Source: CAWBLP01 sp963721065 (GTDB lineage Bacteria > Pseudomonadota > Alphaproteobacteria > Acetobacterales > Acetobacteraceae). From it: DNA of 64,000 nt. The notes under the pieces are model-generated. The model worked only from the letters and a program-made list of their open reading frames with translations, did not search any database and was not told where the DNA came from. Position 1 is the stretch's first letter. Every line of letters starts with the position of its first letter. Made by a program: the position numbers and the translations under genes. The stretch lies in assembly GCA_963721065.1 (NCBI GenBank), contig CAVRHO010000001.1, positions 1,178,001 to 1,242,000 of the forward strand. The letters run 5' to 3'. Below, piece after piece: positions 9,293 to 17,895 of this stretch.

Positions 9293-9413
9293 CTGATACC
9301 GGGCCACAAAATATTGGACACGCGGACGGGCATTCGACGTCATGACCGGCCTGCGCCCGCCACGACGGTTGGGGCAGAAGCCGAACGTCAGTGATCACGC
9401 GGGCTGGTATCAG
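9293..9413. repeat. Small MITE-like element A with CTGATACC inverted ends
   Basis: CTGATACC at 9293-9300 and its reverse complement GGTATCAG at 9406-9413 bound a 121-bp segment. Its centre carries the window-wide motif GTCATGACCGGC / CCGCCACGACGG. The right end provides the TGA stop codon of the histidine kinase (9410-9412 on the minus strand). Compare the element at 13742-13921. Confidence 0.55.
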
Positions 9414-10786
9414 CCGGCGCCGACGCGCCCGAGCGTCAGCACGAACCGGGTGCCGCCGTTCGGCCCGTCCTCCAGTTGCACATCGCCCGCATGAAGCTGT
9501 GCGACACGCCGAACCAGGGCCAGCCCGACACCGGCGCCGCCACCGTGCTCGCCGCGCCAGAACCGCTCGAAGATCAACCGCTTCTGCTCTTCGGGAACAC
9601 CGGGGCCGCGGTCGTCCACGCTGATTCGGCCCGTCGCATCCAGTTGCACCGTCACGGTGGAGCGCGGGGCGGTGAATTTGACGGCGTTATCGACCAGGTT
9701 GCGGATCGCGATCTCCATCAGGGCGGCATTCCCGGGCAGCAGAACGGGCTTGTCCGGCGCGTCCAGCGCCAGCGACACCCGCCGCCGGATTGCGGCAGGC
9801 GCCAGGTCCTCGCACACCCGGCGCACCACCGCGACGATGTCCACCATGTCCTGGCCGGCGGCGAGCGCGTTCTCGGCCTGGGCGAAGCGCAGCAGCTCGT
9901 TCACCAGGTTGCTGAGCGCACCGATATCGCGCGTCAGCAGGTCGCGCGCCGGCGCGTCCGGCAGGCGGGCCACTTCCAGCAGCAGCACGGCAAGGGGCGT
10001 GCGCAGCTCATGCGCGACATCGGCGGTGAACTGCTTCTGCACCGACAGCGAGCGCTCCAGCCGAGCGACCATGGCGTTGATGGCAGTGACCACCGCGGCG
10101 AATTCGCGCGGCAGGCCCGCTTCCGGCAGCCGGTCCGGGGAGGCACCGGCGACAACCGACGCACCGATGCGGCTGGCCTGGTCGGCGATGCGGGTGAGGG
10201 GGCGCATCGCGGAGCGCGTGGTCAGGAACATGACCAGCGTGAGAATCGGCACGATGGTCAGCGCCGGCACCACCACGTGGTCCATCAGCTCGCTGGCGAT
10301 CACCTCCCGCCACCGCCAGTCGGGGTCGCCCACCATGGCGGCCTGCACCCAGTAATGGTGGTGGCGATCGACCTGTTCGCGTTCGATCAGTTGCCAGCGC
10401 CCGGCCTTGTCCAGGTTGCCGCTGACCGCCCGTGCCTCGAACTTCTCCTGCAGGTCCGCCGAATCAGGGGCAGGCGGCAGCAGGGCGGTATTGGCTGCGG
10501 CCACCACGTGGCGGTCACGCGCCAGCCGGTGGTCATACACGCGAAAGGCATAGGCGTGGGGGTAGTTGACGTAGCGGGGCAGCCTGGCCGGATCGTTGCC
10601 CTGCGCGACCGCCGCGGCGACGGCGCTGGCATCGTCCTCCAGCGCCTGCCGGTGAACGTAAGGCTCGTCCAGCGCATATTTGACGAAGGTGATTCCGGTG
10701 AGGACGAAGGACACCAGCAAGGCCGCCAGGATCATGCGCGTGGCGAGGATCCGCGACAGTGCGGGCGGGCGGCCCTGCCTCAACAT
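9410..10786 (-). CDS. Sensor histidine kinase of a two-component system
   Basis: The 458-residue protein has an N-terminal membrane segment (residues about 16-32), a periplasmic sensor region of about 130 residues and a second membrane segment (VPALTIVPILTLVMFL). HAMP, a HisKA box FTADVAHELRTPLAV with the phosphorylated His, and an ATPase domain follow, the latter with NLVDNAVKFT (N box), DRGPGVPE (G1) and GAGVGLALV (G2). Architecture is like PhoQ/QseC-class kinases that pair with OmpR-type regulators. The start overlaps the end of the regulator gene by 7 bp, so the two are co-transcribed. The stop codon lies in the inverted end of a small repeat element. Confidence 0.92.
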   Translation of the reverse strand: MLRQGRPPALSRILATRMILAALLVSFVLTGITFVKYALDEPYVHRQALEDDASAVAAAVAQGNDPARLPRYVNYPHAYAFRVYDHRLARDRHVVAAANTALLPPAPDSADLQEKFEARAVSGNLDKAGRWQLIEREQVDRHHHYWVQAAMVGDPDWRWREVIASELMDHVVVPALTIVPILTLVMFLTTRSAMRPLTRIADQASRIGASVVAGASPDRLPEAGLPREFAAVVTAINAMVARLERSLSVQKQFTADVAHELRTPLAVLLLEVARLPDAPARDLLTRDIGALSNLVNELLRFAQAENALAAGQDMVDIVAVVRRVCEDLAPAAIRRRVSLALDAPDKPVLLPGNAALMEIAIRNLVDNAVKFTAPRSTVTVQLDATGRISVDDRGPGVPEEQKRLIFERFWRGEHGGGAGVGLALVRRVAQLHAGDVQLEDGPNGGTRFVLTLGRVGAG

Positions 10787-11460
10787 GCGATGCGTTCGCT
10801 CAGCAGATAGCCGATGCCGCGCAGGGTGGTGATGCTGACCGAGGCGTCGGCGGCATCCAGGCGGCGGCGCAGGCGGGAAATCGCCGCCTCGATGGCGTTC
10901 GGTGTCACCTCGGCGTCGAACGGATAGACGGCTTCCTCCAGCGCCTCGCGCCGCAGCACACGCCCCTGGCGGCGGAGCAGTTCCGCCAGCACGCAGACCT
11001 CCCGCCGCGGCAGTTTCACCGGCTTGTCCGCGACGGAAAGCGTCAGCGACACGGTATCCAGGGCGATGTTCCCCAGCGTCAGCACGTCGGGCGTGAACTC
11101 GCCGCGCCGGCGCAGCAGGGCATGGATCCGCGCCAGGAGTTCGTCGGGGGAGAATGGCTTCACCAGGTAGTCGTCGGCCCCCGCGTTCAGGGTCTGCACC
11201 CGGTCCACCACGTCGCTTTTTGCCGTTGCCGCCAGCACCAGGGCGGCGTTCTTCTTCGCCCGCAGTGCTTTCAGGATGTCCATCCCGTCGCCGTCGGGCA
11301 GTCGCAGGTCGAGCAGGATGATCTCGTAGGTCGCGGAATCGAGCGCCTCGGTCGCCGTGACGACGTCGGCCACCCTGTCCACGGCGAATCCGGCATTGGC
11401 CAACAGGCCGTTGAGCAGATCGGCCAGCCGGTCGTTATCCTCGATCAGCAAGAGACGCAT
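10780..11460 (-). CDS. OmpR/PhoB-family response regulator
   Basis: The 226-residue protein has an N-terminal receiver domain: acidic pair LLIEDND, phospho-acceptor Asp in ILLDLRLPDGDG, Thr in LAATAKSD and Lys in YLVKPFS. A C-terminal winged-helix follows, with the recognition region AIEAAISRLRRRLDA and the wing TLRGIGYLL. It is the partner of the kinase encoded directly downstream. The promoter should lie in 11461-11731. Confidence 0.94.
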   Translation of the reverse strand: MRLLLIEDNDRLADLLNGLLANAGFAVDRVADVVTATEALDSATYEIILLDLRLPDGDGMDILKALRAKKNAALVLAATAKSDVVDRVQTLNAGADDYLVKPFSPDELLARIHALLRRRGEFTPDVLTLGNIALDTVSLTLSVADKPVKLPRREVCVLAELLRRQGRVLRREALEEAVYPFDAEVTPNAIEAAISRLRRRLDAADASVSITTLRGIGYLLSERIAC

Positions 11461-11731
11461 CGGCCGAGACGCACTCCATGAAACATGGGACGCGGATCAT
11501 GGTTTGATCCCGCTCGGCCTGTAGCACGGATCTGTCCGATAGGGGACAGGTGCGGCCGTGACCCGCACCGCACCCGGACCGCCGGCCGCGGGCCGGTGCC
11601 GCCGGGCCGGCGCGTGCCGCCATACGGCGTGGATATGCAGTGCCGTTTGGCGCGGATGCGCGGTGCCATTTGCCGCACCGGCAAAATCGGCTACCTCCCC
11701 GCCAGCACACAGCAGACAAGCGAGAGACACG
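11461..11731. promoter_or_regulatory. Divergent promoter region with a CTGTCC/GGACAG palindrome
   Basis: This spacer separates the response regulator (minus) from the VOC gene (plus). An inverted repeat CTGTCC-N6-GGACAG lies at 11532-11549. It is a reasonable operator candidate, possibly for autoregulation by the neighbouring OmpR-type regulator, although those usually bind direct repeats. Confidence 0.3.
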
Positions 11732-12133
11732 ATGCGCTTCACCATCGACCGCATCGACCACATCGTGCTGAACGTAAAGGACGTGGAAATCGCCGCGGCC
11801 TGGTACCAGCGCGTGCTCGGCATGGAGCGCGAGGAGTTCGGCCCACACCAGCGCACCGCCCTGAAGTTCGGCGGCCAGAAGATCAACCTGCGCCCGACCG
11901 ACGCCGATCCCGGCACCTGGCCCACCGGCGTCAACGACGTCCCCGGCTCGGCCGATGTCTGCTTCATCACCGCCGTCCCGCCCGACGAGGTGATCGCCCA
12001 CCTGCACGACTGCGGCGTGACCGTCCTGATCGGCCCCGGCGAGCGGGCCGGCGCGCTCGGCCCCATCCAGTCGGTGTACTGCCGCGATCCGGACGGCAAC
12101 CTGGTCGAGATCGCTTCCTACCAGCCGATGTGA
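11732..12133 (+). CDS. VOC-family (glyoxalase/dioxygenase fold) protein
   Basis: The 133-residue protein is a single vicinal-oxygen-chelate domain. It starts with FTIDRIDHIVLNVKDVE, giving the first metal His, and ends with CRDPDGNLVEIASY, giving the last metal Glu. It resembles small glyoxalase-I-like virulence proteins; the reaction is not predictable. Upstream in-frame codons are low-complexity, and GAGAG precedes ATG 11732. The stop overlaps the start of the VUT gene by one base (TGATG). Confidence 0.85.
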   Translation: MRFTIDRIDHIVLNVKDVEIAAAWYQRVLGMEREEFGPHQRTALKFGGQKINLRPTDADPGTWPTGVNDVPGSADVCFITAVPPDEVIAHLHDCGVTVLIGPGERAGALGPIQSVYCRDPDGNLVEIASYQPM

Positions 12134-12681
12134 TGCCCAACGACCGCCGCCGCCTGATCGGGTTCGCCGCCTTCGTCTGCTTCCTGGGCTCGATCCCGCT
12201 CGCCAACTGGATGATCCAGAATGTCGGCACCGTGTGCACGCCGCACGGTCCCTGCCTGGTACCCGTGGCGCCTGGCGTTCTGGCGCCCTCGGGCGTGCTG
12301 ACCGTCGGCGCCGCGCTGGTGCTGCGCGACGTGGTGCAGCGCTGCCTGGGCCTGTTCTGGGGCCTGGTCGCCATCGCCGGCGGCACGGTACTGTCCACCG
12401 TGGTGGCGCCAGGCGCGCTGGTGGTGGCGTCCGGCATGGCCTTCGCGCTCAGCGAACTGGCGGATTTCGCGGTGTACACGCCGTTGCAGCAGCGGCGCCT
12501 GGTCACCGCGGTGGTGGCGTCCTCGATGGTCGGGCTGGTGGTGGATTCCGTGGTGTTCCTGCTGCTGGCCTTCGGCAGCCTCCAGTTCCTGCCCGGCCAG
12601 GTGATCGGCAAGCTCTGGGCGGTGCTGATCGCCGTGCCGCTGGTGCGCCTGCTGCGCCGCGTCGCGCCTACCCCGGCATGA
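12133..12681 (+). CDS. VUT-family transporter (probable queuosine-precursor transporter)
   Basis: The 182-residue protein has about five to six membrane segments and family features such as SGVLTVGAALVLRDVVQR and a late helix QVIGKLWAVLIAVPLV. VUT (YhhQ-type) proteins import preQ0/preQ1, the precursors of the tRNA base queuosine. The stop overlaps the queA start as ATGA at 12678-12681. That overlap supports a queuosine-related role better than the fold alone. The start ATG at 12133 overlaps the VOC stop. Confidence 0.8.
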   Translation: MPNDRRRLIGFAAFVCFLGSIPLANWMIQNVGTVCTPHGPCLVPVAPGVLAPSGVLTVGAALVLRDVVQRCLGLFWGLVAIAGGTVLSTVVAPGALVVASGMAFALSELADFAVYTPLQQRRLVTAVVASSMVGLVVDSVVFLLLAFGSLQFLPGQVIGKLWAVLIAVPLVRLLRRVAPTPA

Positions 12682-13745
12682 CCGCGCCGGACCCGACCGG
12701 TACCGGCGACAGCATGGCGGCGTACGACTTCGACCTGCCGCCGGACCGCATCGCCCAGCATCCCGCCCGCCCGCGCGAAGCCGCCCGGCTGCTGCATGTC
12801 GCGCGCGACGCCCTGGCGGACCGCACCGTGCGCGACCTGCCGGACCTGCTGCGCCCGGGCGATGTGCTGGTGGCGAACGACACCAAGGTGATCCCCGCCC
12901 AGCTCCGTGCCCGGCGCGGTGCGGCGCAGGTCGGCATCACGCTGGACCGCCCGCTGCCGGACGGCACCTGGCACGCGCTGGCCCGCAACGCCCGCCGGCT
13001 GCGCCCCGGTGATACGCTGGATTTCGAGGGCGCCACCGACCTGACCGCCAGCGTGCAGCAGCGTGATCCGGACGGCGGCGTGACGCTGCGATTCAACCTG
13101 GAGGGCGAGGCGTTCGGCGCCGCCCTGCACCGCGCCGGCGCGCTGGCGCTGCCGCCCTATATCGCCCGCCCGCACGGGCCGCTGCCGGAGGACGCCGCCG
13201 ACTACCAGACCGTCTTCGCGGCGCGGGATGGCGCGGTAGCGGCGCCCACCGCCGGCCTGCACTTCACCCCGCCGCTGCTGGCGGCCCTGGAGCAGCGCGG
13301 TGTCCGCCACGTGACCCTGACCCTGCATGTCGGTGCCGGCACGTTCCTGCCGGTGCGCGGCGACATCGCGCAGCACCGGATCCACGCCGAACGCGGCGAG
13401 ATCGGGAGAGACGCCGCGGCAGCAATCAACACGGCACGCGAGGCCGGCGGTCGGATCATCGCGGTCGGCACCACCAGCGTCCGCCTGCTGGAAACCGCTG
13501 TGGACGACAACGGCCGGGTCCATCCGTTCGCCGGGGATACCGAGTTGTTCATCCTGCCCGGCTTCCAATTTCGTGCCGTGGATCTGCTGGTGACCAACTT
13601 CCACCTGCCGCGCTCGACATTGTTCATGCTGGTCTGCGCCTTTACGGGTGCCGCCCGGATGCGGGCGGCTTATGCGCATGCCATCGCTGCCCGGTATCGG
13701 TTCTACTCGTACGGCGATGCCTGCCTGCTGGAGGGGGCAGCCTAA
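12678..13745 (+). CDS. queA: S-adenosylmethionine:tRNA ribosyltransferase-isomerase
   Basis: QueA transfers and isomerises the ribose of SAM onto preQ1 in tRNA to form epoxyqueuosine. The 355-residue protein has all landmark segments: YDFDLPPDRIAQHPA, VLVANDTKVIPAQL, AAPTAGLHFTP, HVGAGTFLPV, VGTTSVRLLE and TDLLVTNFHLP-like DLLVTNFHLPRSTL. Length is normal. It is translationally coupled to the VUT transporter. The final codons run into a small repeat element whose inverted end (CTAATACC) supplies the TAA stop at 13743-13745. Confidence 0.96.
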   Translation: MTAPDPTGTGDSMAAYDFDLPPDRIAQHPARPREAARLLHVARDALADRTVRDLPDLLRPGDVLVANDTKVIPAQLRARRGAAQVGITLDRPLPDGTWHALARNARRLRPGDTLDFEGATDLTASVQQRDPDGGVTLRFNLEGEAFGAALHRAGALALPPYIARPHGPLPEDAADYQTVFAARDGAVAAPTAGLHFTPPLLAALEQRGVRHVTLTLHVGAGTFLPVRGDIAQHRIHAERGEIGRDAAAAINTAREAGGRIIAVGTTSVRLLETAVDDNGRVHPFAGDTELFILPGFQFRAVDLLVTNFHLPRSTLFMLVCAFTGAARMRAAYAHAIAARYRFYSYGDACLLEGAA

Positions 13746-13921
13746 TACCAATCCGCGTTACGTTTGGCACGCGGCCAGCCATTCAGCGTCATGGCCCCAG
13801 AAGGCGGGCCATCCACGTCTTTTCACAGATACCATCAGCAAGAGTCGTGGATGGCCGTCCTTTGCCGACCATGACGGTGATTTGCCGACCAACGCTCAAA
13901 CGATACGCGGGCTGGGATAAG
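13742..13921. repeat. MITE-like element B with 25-bp imperfect inverted ends
   Basis: The left end at 13742 begins CTAATACCAATCCGCGT. The reverse complement of the right end, read from 13921, begins CTTATCCCAGCCCGCGT; about 19 of the first 25 positions agree. Inside lie two facing copies of the window's hairpin motif (GTCATGGCC...GGCCATCCACG near 13788-13813 and CGTGGATGGCC...CCATGACG near 13848-13876), so the 180 bp can fold into one long hairpin. No ORF is present. It supplies the queA stop codon. Confidence 0.6.
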
Positions 13922-14174
13922 TCCCAGGACCCTCTCGCACCGACCCGCACAGAGTTCGGTCGTCGGCCCGCATCGCACGCCGGATCAATCCTTCGACGCA
14001 AGCTCTGCGGGTCGTGACGACGCGCAGACGGTCGGTCCGAAGTGCCTGCTTCTCATCGTCATCGACATGTGTTCTCGACAGATGTAACGTCTCACAATAG
14101 CGAGAGCGTCTCACACGATCTTCGGCCGTCGGGAACCCTATCGCTACAGTGACAATCGAGATCGGAGTCACGCG
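13922..14174 (+). promoter_or_regulatory. Upstream region of the exoprotein gene with a spaced direct repeat
   Basis: The nonamer CGTCTCACA occurs at 14088-14096 and again at 14107-14115, a 19-bp period of roughly two helical turns. This is the geometry expected for two regulator monomers on one DNA face. GGAG precedes the ATG at 14175. No clear -35/-10 pair is visible. Confidence 0.3.
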
Positions 14175-17100
14175 ATGGACCGAAGTCTGCTGCTCGGTAC
14201 CGCGCTGAGTGCCGGCGCGGCACTTGCCTTGGCATTGCCGGCCCATGCCCAGCCCGCACCCAATGCGCGGCCGACGGGCGGGGTCGTGGTCGCCGGGTCC
14301 GCTGCGATCAGCCATTCGCCGACCACCACTACGGTCCGCCAGGCCAGCCAGCGTGCCGCCGTCAACTGGCAGCGCTTCGACGTCGGCAGCCGGCAGAAGG
14401 TGCAGTTCGCCCAGCCGTCCACCCGGGCGGTGACGCTGAATCGCGTCGTCGGGCCCGATCCGTCGCGCATCGCCGGCCGGATCGATGCCAACGGCCAGGT
14501 GATCATCACCAACCGCGCCGGTGTGGTGTTCTACAAGGGTGCCCAGGTCAACACCGGCGGGCTGATGGTCACCGCCGCCGGCATCAGCAACAACAACTTC
14601 ATGGCCGGCCGGATGATCTTCGACCAGCCGGCGCATCCCAACGCGCGGGTGGAGAACCACGGGGAAATCACGGTCAGGCAGGCCGGCCTCGCCGCGCTGG
14701 TCGCGCCGCAGGTGGCCAACGATGGTGTCATCAACGCCAATCTCGGCCACGTGGTGCTGGCCGGCGCGAAGACCGCAACCCTCGATCTCTATGGCGACGG
14801 GCTGCTGTCGCTCGACGTCAACAACCAGGTGACGCAGGTTCCCGTCGGGGCGGACGGCAAGACGGCCACCGCCCTGGTCACCAACACCGGGGTGATCGTC
14901 GCCGACGGCGGAACGGTGCAACTCACCGCCCGGGCTGCCGACGGTATCGTGCAGAACCTGGTGCAGGCCGGCGGAAAGATCCGTGCGAACACGGTGGGCA
15001 GCCACGCCGGCACGGTCACGCTGAACGGCATCGGCGGCGCAATCGTGGTCGCCGGCCAACTGGATGCGACCGGCAGCGCGCCAGGCACCGCCGGCGGCGC
15101 GATTTCGGTGGTCTCCGACGGCAACGTAACGGTGGCGCCGACCGCGCGACTGAATGCGTCCGGCCAGTCCGGTGGCGGCGTGGTGGCGGTCGGCACCACG
15201 GCCGAGCGGGCCAGGAACGGGCCATCCGCGCCGGCAACCCGGGTCGCGCGCAACGTGACCGTGCAGCACGGCGCAACGATCGCTGCCGACGCCATCACCA
15301 ACGGCGACGGCGGGAAGGTCACGCTGCTGTCCGCCGACACCACGCACATGGACGGCACGATCACCGCGAAGGGTGGAGCAGAGGGCGGCAACGGCGGCCT
15401 GGTCGAAACGTCGGGCAAATACCTGGGCGTCACCGGCGCGGTGAACCTCTATGCCCCCAACGGCAAGCTCGGGACCTGGCTGCTGGACCCCGACTTCCTG
15501 ACGGTCGTCACCGGGTCGGGCACCGAGGATGGGAACTTCTATCCCTCCGGCACGATCCTGGCCGGCGATGGCTACACCGGCACGCCCGATACCATCAGCA
15601 ACGAGATCATCAATTCGACCACCGGTGATGTTGCGCTGCAGGCCAACCGGACTCTTACCGTCGCCGCCGACATCAACCTGAACACATTCGGCTTTCAGAA
15701 CCTGATCCTGGAGGCCGGCGGCACGCTGCTGATCAATGCCGGCGTCAACGTATCGGCCTCCGGCAACATCACCCTGGCCACCGGCGGCGCCGGCCCGGCA
15801 CAGCCCGCACCGCCGCCGGCCCAGGCCTCGCCGCTGATCTCCGTGCTTGGCTCGGTCAGTTCCACATACGGGGTCGTCAGCCTGCTGTCCGGCCCCGACG
15901 GCACGGTGCGGCTTGGCCCCGGCGGATCGGTGACGGCGCCCGAGATGCTGATCAACGCCGGCACCGGGGGCTTCGCCATGACCGGCAACGCGACACTGGC
16001 CGGGACATCGGGTGGGTACCCCGCCTATATCGACATCAGCGCGGCCGGCCCGGTCAGTGAATCACCCGGCGGCACGATCGTGGCCGAGTCGCTGACCAGC
16101 GCCAGCGGGATAAGCGGCAACGTCAGCCTGCTCGGCACCGCCAATGCGATCGGCTACCTGAACGATGTCGCCGTCACCGGCGGCGACCTGACCGTGGTCA
16201 ACGGGACCGACCTGAACCTCTACGGCACGCTGAGCGCCAACAACCTGTTCTTCGAAGTTGCCAGCCCCGACGGCACACTGTCCATCGGCGCTCCGGACCC
16301 GGAGCTAGGCACTTTGCCGGCGGCGCTGGAAGCCGGGGCCAACGGCCGCATTTCGCTGGTCGCCGACGTGATCGGTGTCACGGACGACCGGAGCACCATC
16401 GCAACCAATGACGGCACGGTCGAGCTGGCTCCGTATTCGTCACTAGGCGCCAGCATCCAGGGCAGGGGAGATTTCACCGTAGGCCCGGGATTGCTGTCGC
16501 TCATCGACACGGGCGGCGGCACCGTGGATATCGGCGGCTTCACCAACGTTCCGGCCGGCGCCTCCGGCCCGGCGGCCTCGGCGACCGCGATCACGATCGA
16601 CGGTCCGCTCGACCTCACGGGCATCGCCGCGACGCTGCGGCTGGACGCGACAGGCGACATCACCCAGCCGGGGGGCGCCCTGACCGTCGGCACCCTGGCC
16701 GGTACCGGCGGCGCTTGGACGCTGGACGATGCAGCGAATGCCATCGGCGCCCTGGGCGACATCGCGGCAACGCGGTTCACGCTGGCCAATGGCGGCGCCC
16801 TGGACGTCGCCGGCAGCCTCTCGGTCGATGGCACGGCAACGCTGGATGCGGCGGGCACGCTCGCCGTCCCCGGCGTCATCAGCGCCGGCACGCTCGACCT
16901 GACGGGAAGCGCCCTCGATATTGCCGGCGGGTTGGATGCCGACGTGATCGGTCTGCACGCGACCGAAGCAGGCATCACCGGAACCGGCACGCTGACCGCC
17001 GTCACGCTGACCGGCGACGCCCCCGGCTCCGTCAGTCTGACCGGCCAGAACCGGATCGGTGAGCTGGGCAACTTCAGTGCCGCGGGCTTCACCCTCGACG

Positions 17101-17895
17101 CCGCCGCCGACCTGCTGATCGGGGGTACGCTGGAGGCCCCGGATATCGCGATCCGCGCGCCGGCGAGCCGGATCGCGCTGGGCGATGGCGCCAGCATCGT
17201 CACCGGCGGCTCCGTCCGCCCGCCCGGTCCACTGCAGGCGGCACTGGAGCCGGCCAACGGCGGACCTGGCGCGTTCCTGCAGGCGGCAAGCTTCGTGCAG
17301 ATCGGCAGCAGCAACGTGTCCGGCCTGGAGGGTGGACCGGCCACGTTGCAGATCTCTGTCACCGGCAACATGCAGTTCGACCCGCCGCTCGGTCTCCAGG
17401 GGCCGAATACCTGGCTGATCCTGAACCTGACGTCCGGTACCGCGGCAGGGCAGGTCTATGTCGCGGCGCTGGACGTCTCCTACACGACGCCCGGCGGCGC
17501 GAGCCTGTCCGGTTCGGTTGGAGGGCTCAGCGATGGTGGCGCGGCCGCGGTGGCAGTCGTCCATCCGGCTGCGGATCCAACCTATCAGTTCAACGGCTGC
17601 GTGATCGGCCTGGAGACCTGCACGCCGGTAACCCCGACCCCCACGCCGACCCCGGGTCCCACGCCGACACCGGGTCCAACTCCAGACTCCTACGCCGACG
17701 CAGACGTCCGTGCCGGTTTACCTGTTCACCTCGGTCCTGGGCGGGCTCCAGCCCTTCATTCCGGGTATCGCGGTGCCTCCCCTGCCGCAGATGCCCAAGC
17801 TGAACCTGGTCACCGTGTCCGGCCTGCCGCCGACACCGGGCAATCTTACGGCGCCCGATGTCGTGCCGCCCAATATCTCGTTCGAGGACTACTGA
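14175..17895 (+). CDS. Filamentous-hemagglutinin-type (TPS_A) secreted exoprotein, frameshifted near the C-terminus
   Basis: The composite is 1239 residues. Residues 1-26 form a signal peptide ending in PAHAQ. Residues 30-200 form a two-partner-secretion (TPS_A) domain with NWQRFDVGSRQKVQF, NRVVGPDPSRIAG, ITNRAGVVFYKGAQVNTG and a DLYGDGLLSLDVN strand. A long beta-helical part follows, with repeated short Gly/Ala/Thr/Val strands (NGDGGKVTLLSAD, GGLVETSGKYLG). A Thr/Pro/Gly linker of TPTPGP units lies near residues 1153-1180. An extra G at about 17685 inside the linker throws the frame. Removing it continues as TPTPTQTSVPVYLFTSV and ends at TGA 17893-17895; uncorrected, the frame reads an Arg-rich tail to 18131. 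The CHAT gene begins at the next base. No TpsB (FhaC-type) transporter gene lies in the window. Confidence 0.85.
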
